Notes: generated from the sequence alone by a model not told the origin. A stretch of 13,015 nucleotides of DNA from Candidatus Aquidulcis sp. (GCA_020723365.1 DYJB01000069.1:1-13015); one strand, 5' to 3'. Numbered from the stretch's first letter, positions 6,494 through 13,015 are shown. Numbers and translations: made by a program.

Positions 6494-6519
6494 GCAGGTC
6501 CCCATCGGTCAGCCTGCAG

Positions 6520-6547
6520 GGGAGATCCCGTCCTCGACGGCTCTCCC
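6520..6547 (+). terminator. Strong hairpin after the 71-aa gene
   Basis: GGGAGA (6520-6525) pairs with TCTCCC (6542-6547), and inside it CCGTC (6528-6532) pairs with GACGG (6536-6540) around a 3-nt loop. That makes 11 pairs with one small internal loop, 26 nt after the stop. It lacks a U-tract, so a terminator or 3'-end stabiliser is likely but not certain. Confidence 0.4.
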
Positions 6548-6582
6548 GCACCCTCCCTGACTTCTCAGTCACGGGTCATCGG

Positions 6583-6604
6583 ACGACGCGCAAGGGCGCG
6601 TCGT
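6583..6604 (+). terminator. Perfect 9-bp hairpin with tetraloop
   Basis: ACGACGCGC (6583-6591), loop AAGG, GCGCGTCGT (6596-6604). This is the most stable simple hairpin in the window. It is followed by gtgattcct, only weakly U-rich. With the hairpin at 6520-6547 it probably closes the short 71-aa transcription unit before promoter module 3. Confidence 0.42.
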
Positions 6605-6906
6605 GTGATTCCTCACCCGAACCCGGTTCCTCCGGTCATCCGTGCGGTTGCGGCTGCCTTCCGGACATTCTTCGCGCCTGCCTCAGCGGGGGCAATCCGA
6701 CGCGCCATTCCTCCACCAGCTCGCGACCTTCCGCGTCGGGTCTGCGTATGCCCGGATGTATGAGCTCGATTTCCAGATCCGGGCAGGCGAGAGCGATGGA
6801 CCACAGCGTGTACGGCCAACCGAACGTGCCCTGGCAGCGCCTGGTGGCTCCATGCCCGCTGGACGCTGCGATGCCCTCCCGGCGATGCCTACATTCCCCC
6901 ATGCAA
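6605..6906. other. ~300-nt gap before promoter module 3, no + strand gene seen
   Basis: The + strand frame that extends upstream from the ABC ATPase into this stretch has no ribosome-binding site or protein-like content. The minus strand carries a protein-like relic (described separately). No repeats or RNA genes were recognised. Confidence 0.35.
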
Positions 6907-6917
6907 TCCCCAACCAT
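6636..6917 (-). pseudogene. Possible minus-strand gene relic (93 aa, unrecognised)
   Basis: On the minus strand this 93-codon frame contains a protein-like stretch, WPYTLWSIALACPDLEIELI followed by HPGIRRPDAEGRELVEEWRV. Its composition looks more natural than the usual antisense shadows, which here are arginine- and proline-rich. The start lacks a Shine-Dalgarno and falls inside promoter module 3, and the last ~20 residues look degraded. It could be a decayed gene or simply chance; I do not recognise the family. It would be the only minus-strand gene in the window. Confidence 0.22.
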
Positions 6918-6951
6918 GGGGAAGACCGTTACCCATTGGTCCCCCTATGCT
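6907..6951 (+). promoter_or_regulatory. Promoter/operator module 3 (palindrome + -10)
   Basis: TCCCCAACCATGGGGA (6907-6922) is followed after 23 bp by TATGCT (6946-6951), the best -10 of the four modules. AAGACC adjoins the palindrome 18 bp before the hexamer. Predicted start near 6958, about 100 nt before the ABC ATPase gene. Spacing is identical to modules 1, 2 and 4. Confidence 0.67.
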
Positions 6952-7055
6952 CGGGGCGAGGTCGGAGCTCACGAGACTGTGTCTCTGGCCACCCTGGAAG
7001 CAACAAGTCTGGATCGCAAGAACCGCCCGTGGGCGGCGTGACAAGGAGCGGAACC

Positions 7056-8024
7056 ATGAGCGCGACCTCCATACCGGTAATCGAGACGTTCGGCCTGACG
7101 AAGACCTTCAAGGGCGTCCAGGCCCTCAAGCCGTTGGACCTCAAGGTGTCCCAGAATTCGATCTGCGGCTTCCTGGGGCCCAACGGCGCCGGCAAGACCA
7201 CGACCATCAAGCTGCTGCTGGGCCTCTCTCGGCCGACCGGCGGCAGCGCCCGGGTCTTCGGCAAGGACATCCGGCACGAGAGCGATGAGATCCGGCGCAG
7301 GATCGGCTACCTGTCCCAGGATCCGCGCTACTACGAGTACATGTCCGCCCGCGAGACGCTGCGCTTCACGGCGAAGTTCTTCTACGACGGCCCGCGGGCG
7401 GAGATCGAACGCCGCGTCGCCGAGACCCTCGACCTGGTGGGCCTGACGGACAAGGCCGACCGCCCGATCAAGGGCTTCTCCGGCGGCGAACGGCAGCGCC
7501 TGGGCATCGCCCAGGCCCAGGTCAACTATCCCGACCTGCTGATCCTGGATGAGCCGGCTGCCTCGCTCGATCCGATCGGCCGCCGCGATGTCCTGGAAGT
7601 GTTGTGCAGGCTGCGCAAGTACTGCACCGTCTTCTACTCGACCCACATCCTGGACGATGTCCAGCGCGTGAGCGACACGGTGGTCATCCTGAACAAGGGC
7701 GTCCTCGTGGCCCAGGGTCCCATCGAAGAGCTGCTGGCCATCGGCCAGGGGGCGGCTTTCACGCTGACCGTCAAGGGGGACTACGCCGCAGCGGAGGCGC
7801 GCCTGCGCATCCAGCCCTGGGTGACCGGGATGCAGGTGATGTCGAAGAACGGCCGCGTCAGCTGGCAGATCCGGGTCAGCGATCCGGACCTGGCGGAGGA
7901 GCGGCTGGTGCCGCTGGCGCTGGCCGGTGGTGAGGTCACGGTGTGCGAGTTTGGGCGCAAGGCCCAGAACCTGGAAGACGTGTTTCTGAGCATCGTCGAG
8001 GAGGACAACCATGAGCGCGAGTGA
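7056..8024 (+). CDS. ABC transporter ATP-binding protein (ABC-2 exporter type)
   Basis: ATG at 7056 follows aaggag (7043-7048) by 7 nt; the longer upstream frame is not used. The 322-residue protein has a full nucleotide-binding domain: Walker A GPNGAGKTT (41-49), Q-loop Q88 in GYLSQDPRYY, signature FSGGERQRLG (141-150), Walker B LLILDEPAASLD (161-172) and H-loop H197 in YSTHILDD. Residues about 230-322 form the C-terminal accessory domain common in CcmA/DrrA/NatA-type ATPases that partner ABC-2 permeases. It would energise export of an unknown substrate with the permease encoded by the next gene, which overlaps it by 14 nt. The gene is first in the unit driven by promoter module 3. Confidence 0.95.
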   Translation: MSATSIPVIETFGLTKTFKGVQALKPLDLKVSQNSICGFLGPNGAGKTTTIKLLLGLSRPTGGSARVFGKDIRHESDEIRRRIGYLSQDPRYYEYMSARETLRFTAKFFYDGPRAEIERRVAETLDLVGLTDKADRPIKGFSGGERQRLGIAQAQVNYPDLLILDEPAASLDPIGRRDVLEVLCRLRKYCTVFYSTHILDDVQRVSDTVVILNKGVLVAQGPIEELLAIGQGAAFTLTVKGDYAAAEARLRIQPWVTGMQVMSKNGRVSWQIRVSDPDLAEERLVPLALAGGEVTVCEFGRKAQNLEDVFLSIVEEDNHERE

Positions 8025-8811
8025 ATCCTTGTTGATCCCAAGCCGGTCACGCGGCTGGCGGATGGGTCTTGGCAACCTGCTGTCCAAGGAGTTGGCTGGT
8101 TGGTGGCGGACGCGACGCTGGTGGCTCCAATGCCTGGTGGCGCTCCTCCTGCTGAACGGCGGAATGGCGCTGAACATGAAAGGGGGCGGCCCCGAGAATG
8201 CGGGCCTGAACTTCCTGGTGACCGCCGGGCTGTTCGCGCCCATCGCCGCCATCAGCCTGGCATCGGACGCCATCTTCGGCGAGAGGCACTCGGGCACGGC
8301 AGCCTGGGTGCTCTCGAAGCCCATGCGTCGACAGGCTTTCATCCTCTCGAAAGTGGTGGCTCACGGCCTGGGCATGCTGGTCACGTGGGTCGTGCTCCCC
8401 GGCATCCTGGCCTATCTCCAACTCAAGCCCGCCATGGGGAATGGGCTGTCCGCCATCGGGTTCATGGGAGCGTTGGGGCTGAACTACCTGAACATGCTTT
8501 TCTACCTGACCCTGGCGTTCATGCTGGCGACGCTCTTCAACGGCCGGGGCCCAGTGCTCGGGATCGGCATTCTGGTGGACTTCACGGGCATCATGCAGTT
8601 CGTCGCTCTGCCGGTGCAGAAGTACGTCCCGTGGCTGAACGACATCATGCCGTGGAAACTGACGGTCGACTTCGGGAGCTCCGGCCCGCTAGCCGGATAC
8701 CTGGCGGTGGGGGCTCGTCTGCCCACCGTCCTCCCGGTCATCGCCACCGTCGCATGGTGCGTCCTGTTCGTAGGCGTTGCGATCTGGCGCTTCCGTCGGG
8801 AAGAGTTCTAG
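8011..8811 (+). CDS. ABC-2 type transporter permease
   Basis: ATG at 8011 lies inside the end of the ATPase gene (14-nt overlap) and has gaggagg at 7998-8004, six nt upstream. The 266-residue product starts with a cytoplasmic stretch GLGNLLSKELAGWWRTRRWW, the usual opening of ABC-2 permeases that act on a partner ATPase. About six membrane spans follow. SDAIFGERHSGTAAWVLSKP is the conserved cytoplasmic 'E...GT..wlLs.P..R' element of this superfamily, and RRQAFILSKV continues it. With one permease gene visible, the transporter is probably a homodimer. Substrate unknown; drug, lipid or peptide export are options. The next gene encodes a lipoprotein hydrolase 54 nt downstream. Confidence 0.9.
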   Translation: MSASESLLIPSRSRGWRMGLGNLLSKELAGWWRTRRWWLQCLVALLLLNGGMALNMKGGGPENAGLNFLVTAGLFAPIAAISLASDAIFGERHSGTAAWVLSKPMRRQAFILSKVVAHGLGMLVTWVVLPGILAYLQLKPAMGNGLSAIGFMGALGLNYLNMLFYLTLAFMLATLFNGRGPVLGIGILVDFTGIMQFVALPVQKYVPWLNDIMPWKLTVDFGSSGPLAGYLAVGARLPTVLPVIATVAWCVLFVGVAIWRFRREEF

Positions 8812-8826
8812 TACACCTGTGAAGTG

Positions 8827-8848
8827 GCCGGACGAAGGACTATCCGGC
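8827..8848 (+). terminator. Small hairpin between permease and hydrolase genes
   Basis: GCCGGA (8827-8832) and TCCGGC (8843-8848) form a perfect 6-bp stem with a 10-nt loop in the 54-nt gap, ending just before the aggag at 8852. There is no U-tract; at most an attenuator or an mRNA processing/stability element. Confidence 0.25.
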
Positions 8849-8865
8849 TCTAGGAGAAGCTCACG

Positions 8866-9999
8866 ATGTCGTACTCGGCCGCTCGCGTGACTCTCTGTGG
8901 GGTCCTGCTGGCGCTCGTGATGACTGCCTGCACCAGGCAGCCCCAGCCGGCCGCGATCGAGGAGATCACCTTTCAGTCCGGGGAGTTCACGCTCGTTGGC
9001 GACCTCCGTCTCCCGAAAGGGACGGGGCCGTTTCCGGTCGTCCTGTACGTGCACGGCGATGCCCCCGGTGCGGACCGCACGTTCTTCGGAATGTACTTGC
9101 CGATCATGGAGCGCATGCTGCGAGCCGGCTATGCTGTCTTCTCCTGGGATAACCCGGGCGCCGGCGAATCGACGGGCGCGATCTCCAGCGACGGGCGCAC
9201 TCAGCAGCATGCACAGATCGTCCTGGATGCGATCGAGGTGATGAAGGCGAACCCCGACATCGTCCCGGGACGGATCGGCTTGTGGGGGGTCAGCATGGCA
9301 GGTTGGGTGATGCCGCGCGTGCTCATGGCCAGCGACGACGTCGCCTTCATGATCTGTCAAAGCTGTGGGAGCATGTCAGGAATCGACGAATTCGTCTACC
9401 TGACCGTCGCGCAGCGCTATTGCGGGGGAGTTCCGGATGAGGATGCCGATCGATTGGAGATCCTGCTCGCCGAGCTCGACGAGGCGCGGACTTACGACAC
9501 GTACGAGGGCTACCTGCACTACCGGCAGGTCCTGGATGACCTGGCCGCCCTGCGGTCGGCGACAGTGGCCGCACCGGTCGTGCCCGAGGCGGCCTGGATG
9601 GCAAACGATCCCGCCTATGGGAGCTGGTCTCCAGTCCATGTCTTTGAGCAGGTCCGCATCCCGGTGCTGGCCATCTGGGGTGAACGGGACACCAAGGTCG
9701 ATCCGATTCGGGCTGCTCATGCCTACCGGGATGCGCTGGAACAGGCGGGCAATCTGAGTTACCGGATCGAGATCATCCCGGGCGTCGACCATACCCTTGC
9801 CCCCTCGGAGACCGGATGCATCTCGGAAGAGGGACAAACGCTTGAACGAGTATTGAAAGAACAGGGGTACGGACCACTGGGAGAATCGCTGGCGCTAGTC
9901 CAGCAAGAACCCGGGCAGCATACACCGCTCAGCGCCTGGCCCTACGCGCCGGAGTACCTGGATATGATCGAGGAATGGCTCCGGGGCCTGCCGTCCTGA
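8866..9999 (+). CDS. Secreted lipoprotein alpha/beta hydrolase
   Basis: ATG at 8866 has aggag at 8852-8856. The 377-residue product begins with a signal peptide whose hydrophobic core LCGVLLALVMTAC ends in a lipobox-like MTAC (C22), so it is probably a lipid-anchored envelope protein. The alpha/beta hydrolase fold follows: VVLYVHGDAPGADR (oxyanion region, about 62-75), FSWDNPGAGEST, nucleophile elbow WGVSMAGW (S143), acid GERDTKVDP (D275) and His GVDHTLAP (H309). About 100 residues between strands, including DTYEGYLHYRQVLDDLAAL, form a helical lid. Relatives are annotated as acyl-CoA thioester hydrolase/peptidase-like or S9-type hydrolases; the true substrate is unknown. M instead of L/V/I at lipobox -3 is slightly unusual. 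It lies 54 nt behind the exporter genes. Confidence 0.85.
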   Translation: MSYSAARVTLCGVLLALVMTACTRQPQPAAIEEITFQSGEFTLVGDLRLPKGTGPFPVVLYVHGDAPGADRTFFGMYLPIMERMLRAGYAVFSWDNPGAGESTGAISSDGRTQQHAQIVLDAIEVMKANPDIVPGRIGLWGVSMAGWVMPRVLMASDDVAFMICQSCGSMSGIDEFVYLTVAQRYCGGVPDEDADRLEILLAELDEARTYDTYEGYLHYRQVLDDLAALRSATVAAPVVPEAAWMANDPAYGSWSPVHVFEQVRIPVLAIWGERDTKVDPIRAAHAYRDALEQAGNLSYRIEIIPGVDHTLAPSETGCISEEGQTLERVLKEQGYGPLGESLALVQQEPGQHTPLSAWPYAPEYLDMIEEWLRGLPS

Positions 10000-10039
10000 C
10001 CTGACCCATCGGGCCCCCGGCCATCCTTTACACCGAAGC

Positions 10040-10059
10040 CCCTCGCATCCGGGCGAGGG
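10040..10059 (+). terminator. Hairpin before the zinc-ribbon gene
   Basis: CCCTCG (10040-10045) and CGAGGG (10054-10059) form a 6-bp stem with an 8-nt loop, directly before the aaggag (10062-10067) of the next gene. It could attenuate read-through from the hydrolase gene or shield the ribosome-binding site. No palindrome-family promoter occurs in this 75-nt gap. Confidence 0.28.
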
Positions 10060-10074
10060 CGAAGGAGATGCAAG

Positions 10075-10317
10075 ATGACGACGATTGAGAGTCAACTGGC
10101 TGATGCGTTCCGCTGCCCCAAGTGCAGCCACCAGGGCGCCCACGTCGAGAAGCTGGCCATGTCCGGCACCGGGATCTCCCGCCTGCTCGAGATCCAGGCC
10201 TACCGCTACCTGTTCGCCTCGTGCAACCACTGCGGCTACACGGAGATCTACAACCTGACGACGCTGCAGGGCAAGGACGACCTGGGTACGCTGCTTGAGG
10301 TCCTGTTCGCCGACTGA
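10075..10317 (+). CDS. Zinc-ribbon protein, DUF2082-type nucleic-acid-binding family (80 aa)
   Basis: ATG at 10075 follows aaggag (10062-10067) by 7 nt. The 80-residue product has two CxxC pairs: CPKC (C14, C17) and CNHCGYTEIY (C50, C53), forming a single zinc ribbon. Length, spacing and the 'CnhCGYTEIYn' tail match the DUF2082 (zinc-ribbon) family, which is called nucleic-acid-binding from the fold alone. It lies between the hydrolase and CPBP protease genes, 75 nt and 44 nt away, and may just be a cotranscribed housekeeping-type small protein. Its partner and target are unknown. Confidence 0.83.
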   Translation: MTTIESQLADAFRCPKCSHQGAHVEKLAMSGTGISRLLEIQAYRYLFASCNHCGYTEIYNLTTLQGKDDLGTLLEVLFAD

Positions 10318-10361
10318 GGTCGACGCGCGCTCCTGCCCGCAAGCGGTATGGAGGAAGCTCC

Positions 10362-11252
10362 ATGGGGAACATCACGCCGGTGCCGCCCATCCCAGTCCTC
10401 GCAAGCCGCCCCGCCCGCTGGATGGCCTCGCTGGTTCTGCTGGCCGTCGCGCTGGCGATGACCGTGCCGATCTATGGCGGCTGGCTGTCGGGGGATTCGC
10501 AGCGAGTCTTCCGGTACGGGTTCACCGTGCTGTGGGGCATCCTGGCGCTGGGGGCGACGAGGTCGGAGCGAACCAGGCCGTACCTCCCTTTGCTGCTCAG
10601 CCTGTTCGGCGTTTCGCTCGGCTTCGCCCTCGCCTACCTGTCGGCCCATTCCCCGCTCTCCGGCCTCGGCGGCGCCTCGGAAACCCCGAAGGGCGCGGCG
10701 GCGCAGAAGGTCCTCACCGAGGTCATCCCGATCTCGGCCGCCATCTTCTTCGCGGCCTGGCTCTCTCGGCGAAGTCTCGAGTCGCTCGGGCTGCGCCGCG
10801 CCAAGGTGCGGCAGAGCCTCGGGCTCGGCTTGCTGGCGACACTTCCCCTGCTGGCGCTGTTCGCCATCGACCCCTCGGGGGGCCGGGATGCGGTGCTCGC
10901 CACCCCAACGGCCGTGATCCTCTCCTGGCTTCCGTGGATCGTGCTGTTTTCCTTGGCGAACGGTTTCATGGAAGAACTCTGGTTCCGCGGGCTGTGGCTC
11001 GGCGGTTTCAAGCCGGTGCTGGGGTTGCCCGCCGCGATCCACGCGACCAGCCTGGCCTTCGCCCTCATGCACGTCATCGTCTACTTGCCTGACGTGGCCA
11101 CCGTCGCCGTCCTCACACCCGCCTGGCTGTTCATGGGCTATGCCTACGCGCTGATCATGCGCAAGACCGGGTCGCTGTGGGGCCCGGTGCTCGCCCACGC
11201 GTTCGCCGACGTCATCTTCCTGCTGGCCGCCTTCAGCGCCGGCAAGATGTAA
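10362..11252 (+). CDS. Second CPBP family intramembrane glutamic endopeptidase
   Basis: ATG at 10362 has ggagg at 10350-10354, seven nt upstream. The 296-residue protein has about eight hydrophobic segments. CPBP motifs are present: GFMEELWFRGLW with E204, E205 and R209; FALMHVIVY with H237; and LAHAFADVIFLL with H279 and D283, where the family more often has Asn. It is not a close copy of the CPBP protein at 5182: that one has 'EEIFWRGM' and 'HxxxN', and the N-terminal halves look unrelated. The two therefore probably have different substrates. Adjacent genes encode a zinc-ribbon protein and a small three-span membrane protein. Possible roles are cleavage of membrane-bound peptides or regulators. 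Confidence 0.86.
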   Translation: MGNITPVPPIPVLASRPARWMASLVLLAVALAMTVPIYGGWLSGDSQRVFRYGFTVLWGILALGATRSERTRPYLPLLLSLFGVSLGFALAYLSAHSPLSGLGGASETPKGAAAQKVLTEVIPISAAIFFAAWLSRRSLESLGLRRAKVRQSLGLGLLATLPLLALFAIDPSGGRDAVLATPTAVILSWLPWIVLFSLANGFMEELWFRGLWLGGFKPVLGLPAAIHATSLAFALMHVIVYLPDVATVAVLTPAWLFMGYAYALIMRKTGSLWGPVLAHAFADVIFLLAAFSAGKM

Positions 11253-11274
11253 CGGGCATAGGAAGGAGATCCAG

Positions 11275-11529
11275 ATGGACAAGCGCCAAAGGACATGGAT
11301 GTGGGTGGCCGTGGCCGCCTCGATCCTGGTTGGGTTGCTCCTCGTCTGGAACGACAGCGCCCCGGGATGGTTCCTGATCATCATGGGCGTCGTCTACCTC
11401 GGCATGCTGACCCGCCCCGGCCAGGAGGTGGCGGCCTCGAATCCCCGTCTCGTGAGGTGGGGGCTCGTGGGCACGCTGCTGCTCGTCCTGGTGGCGGCAG
11501 TGCTGGCGGCGATCATCTTGATACAGTAG
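11275..11529 (+). CDS. Small three-span membrane protein (84 aa), unknown
   Basis: ATG at 11275 follows aaggag (11263-11268) by 6 nt, 22 nt after the CPBP stop. The 84-residue product has hydrophobic stretches at about 8-25 (MWVAVAASILVGLLLVW), 31-46 (GWFLIIMGVVYLGMLT) and 62-83 (a long Leu/Val/Ala run), with polar loops between. No cysteine or catalytic motif is visible. It may be a helper or partner of the CPBP protease, like the small membrane protein upstream of the first CPBP gene. It ends the third transcription unit; promoter module 4 follows within 30 nt. Confidence 0.72.
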   Translation: MDKRQRTWMWVAVAASILVGLLLVWNDSAPGWFLIIMGVVYLGMLTRPGQEVAASNPRLVRWGLVGTLLLVLVAAVLAAIILIQ

Positions 11530-11558
11530 CCGTCCGGGCGCTGATTCTCCCCGGTTTC

Positions 11559-11603
11559 TCCCCAAGCTTGGGGATGCCCTCTCCCCCCACCCCCGATTAG
11601 GCT
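11559..11603 (+). promoter_or_regulatory. Promoter/operator module 4 (perfect palindrome + -10)
   Basis: TCCCCAAGCTTGGGGA (11559-11574) is a perfect 16-bp palindrome, the best copy in the window. TAGGCT (11598-11603) follows after exactly 23 bp. The start of transcription would be near 11610, 85 nt before the hydrolase gene. Like module 1 it continues into TCAGGCTG just after the hexamer (11604-11610 region), so the similarity extends past the -10. Confidence 0.67.
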
Positions 11604-11694
11604 CAGGCTGGCGGATACTGCCCGCCGGCCGCGGGGAAGGCTTGCCAATCCCCTTTGGGCGCGGACCGCCGAGGCGCCGGAGGTCGAGATAGGG

Positions 11695-13015
11695 ATGAAC
11701 ACCCACCAACGAGCGTGGCTCCCGCTGTTCACCGGGCTGGCGGCAATGGTGCTGGCAGCCTGCGGCGCCGCACCGGCCGCTCCGGCCATCCCGACCCCCG
11801 AGGTCGCCAAGCCCTGGGTCCCTCCCCAGGGTGTCGATCCGACCCTGGCCCTCGGATGCGACGAGAACCGCGAGCTCTTTGCGTACGATGCTCAGGCCCC
11901 CCTGGACATCCAGGAGGTCAGCCGCAAGCACCGCAATGGCGTGACGGTGATCGACCTGACCTACGCCAGCCCGAATGGCGGCCGCGTACCGGCCCTACTC
12001 TTCGTGCCCGATGGGGGCGGCCCCTTCGCCGGCATGATCTTCCAGCACGGCATGCCGAGCACTCGCTACGGCATAGGCCACCTGGCAGAGTCCTACGCTC
12101 GCATGGGAGTGGTCGCCATCGCCATCGATGCGCCCTGGAATCGTCCCGAACACGACAGCTACAACCCCGTCCTCTTCCGCGAGAGCGATGCCCGGGAGCA
12201 GATCCAACTGATCATCGATCTGCGCCGCGCCGTCGATCTGCTCCTCGCCCGCCCCGATGTCGATCCGCAGCGCCTCGCCTACCTTGGCAGCAGCTATGGA
12301 GGTGCCATGGGCGGCCTTCTGGCCGGCGTCGAGCACCGGCTCCAAGGCTATGTCCTGATGGTCGGCGACGGCGGCCTGGTCTCGCACTTCTCGGGTCCGA
12401 TGATCACAGGATTGCCCGAGGAGAAGCGCCGGACGTGGCTGGCGGCGATGTGGCCGATCGAGCCGCTCCGCTACGTGGGTTGTGCTGCCCCCGCCGCGCT
12501 GCTCTTCCAGAACGGCACGCTGGACACGAAGGTCCCTCCCGTCCACGCCATCCCCTACCAGCAGGCCGGGAGCGAACCCAAGACCATCCTGTGGTACGAA
12601 GCCGAGCATGCACTCAGCATGCAGGCCTACGAAGACCAGGCCAATTGGCTCGCCAGCCTCATCGGCATCTCTTCGCGCCTCTCGACGATGCCGGCTGCCG
12701 CCGCGGTCGTTTTGTACACCTGGGGGATTTTGACCGCAGGCGGCCTGGCCTACGTAACGCGGAGCCTTAGCCGCCAGCGGCAGCCGGCAGGCGTCTGGCT
12801 CGCCTGGGTCCTTGCCGTCAGCTTCCTGGGGCCGGTCGGCGCCGTGGCCTATCGGTTGTCAGCTGGCAAGACTAGCGATCCCATCCCGGCAGGAGTCTCG
12901 CCGGTGCGGCGCGCGCTGGGATCAACGGCCTGGGCCGCGGCGGGCAGCATGCTCGGTGGGGTCGGCGCCCTGGTCGTTCTAATCTGCGCGCCGTGCATCG
13001 CTGCCAACAGCATCC
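11695..13015 (+). CDS. Lipoprotein alpha/beta hydrolase fused to a C-terminal membrane domain (3' truncated by window)
   Basis: The frame is open from ATG 11695 to the window end (about 440 codons). ggagg at 11679-11683 is 11 nt upstream. A signal peptide (GLAAMVLAAC) ends in lipobox LAAC (C23), followed by a Pro/Ala-rich linker. The hydrolase domain spans about 75-330: IFQHGMPST, nucleophile elbow YLGSSYGGAMGG (S200), acid NGTLDTKV (D277) and His WYEAEHAL (H305), as in dienelactone-hydrolase/S9-like enzymes. After residue 330 come three hydrophobic stretches, near 332-354, 363-385 and 410-438, separated by basic loops. One segment, VSFLGPVGAVAYRLSAG then VRRALGSTAWAA, resembles DUF4396-type membrane domains ('GPvGallY..wrrALGST'), a tentative match. 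A lipoprotein hydrolase tethered to a polytopic domain is unusual. It is the only gene after module 4. Confidence 0.85.
   Translation, partial: MNTHQRAWLPLFTGLAAMVLAACGAAPAAPAIPTPEVAKPWVPPQGVDPTLALGCDENRELFAYDAQAPLDIQEVSRKHRNGVTVIDLTYASPNGGRVPALLFVPDGGGPFAGMIFQHGMPSTRYGIGHLAESYARMGVVAIAIDAPWNRPEHDSYNPVLFRESDAREQIQLIIDLRRAVDLLLARPDVDPQRLAYLGSSYGGAMGGLLAGVEHRLQGYVLMVGDGGLVSHFSGPMITGLPEEKRRTWLAAMWPIEPLRYVGCAAPAALLFQNGTLDTKVPPVHAIPYQQAGSEPKTILWYEAEHALSMQAYEDQANWLASLIGISSRLSTMPAAAAVVLYTWGILTAGGLAYVTRSLSRQRQPAGVWLAWVLAVSFLGPVGAVAYRLSAGKTSDPIPAGVSPVRRALGSTAWAAAGSMLGGVGALVVLICAPCIAANSI

Noticed and set aside
6907..6951. Module 3 palindrome as a divergent promoter for the minus-strand frame
   Set aside because: No -10-like hexamer lies at the matching distance on the minus strand, while the + strand has a good TATGCT at the invariant spacing.
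6969..8342. Long minus-strand open frame (457 codons) opposite the ABC transporter genes
   Set aside because: It is antisense to two clearly real genes, has no ribosome-binding site and shows Arg/Asp/Gln-rich shadow composition typical of GC-rich DNA.
10248..11384. Long minus-strand open frame (378 codons) opposite the second CPBP gene
   Set aside because: Low-complexity Glu/Gly/Arg-rich translation without family features, and opposite a well-supported gene.

Overview
The window is GC-rich (about two thirds by eye) and almost entirely coding on the + strand, with good Shine-Dalgarno sequences and short gaps. Gene content suggests a high-GC environmental bacterium, most likely a Chloroflexota/Anaerolineae-type lineage. 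It includes a MalT/LAL-like LuxR C-terminus, small 'VEG..RWAEWF' proteins, CPBP proteases and a DUF1624 acyltransferase. The taxonomic call is inference only. No tRNA, rRNA, CRISPR or mobile element was recognised.

Layout. (1) 1-95: the last 30 residues of a LuxR/GerE-type regulator that starts outside the window. (2) 96-4287: a promoter and structured leader, then an apparent operon of two small proteins (84 and 79 aa), a DUF1624/HGSNAT-like membrane acyltransferase, an isoprenylcysteine-methyltransferase-like membrane methyltransferase and a zinc metallopeptidase. (3) 4288-6003: a promoter, a small membrane protein and a CPBP (CAAX-like) intramembrane protease joined by an ATGA overlap. (4) 6004-6604: an orphan 71-aa gene whose ribosome-binding site lies in the arm of a 9-bp hairpin, followed by two strong hairpins. 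(5) 6605-11529: a promoter, an ABC exporter pair (ATPase and permease overlapping by 14 nt), a lipoprotein alpha/beta hydrolase, a four-cysteine zinc-ribbon protein, a second CPBP protease and an 84-aa membrane protein. (6) 11530-13015: a promoter and a lipoprotein alpha/beta hydrolase with a C-terminal membrane domain, cut by the window end.

The main discovery is a family of four near-identical promoter/operator modules at 132-176, 4624-4668, 6907-6951 and 11559-11603. Each has a 16-bp palindrome (TCCCCA-N5-GGGGA; perfect in the fourth copy), then exactly 23 bp, then a -10-like hexamer (TAGAGT, GATACT, TATGCT, TAGGCT). All four face the genes, and each sits in one of the four gaps that precede a gene block. 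The palindrome would centre near -43, the position of a class II activator. This suggests one regulator, possibly the LuxR-type protein at the left edge, controls most of the window as an envelope/secretion regulon: membrane acyltransferase and methyltransferase, intramembrane proteases, an exporter and surface hydrolases.
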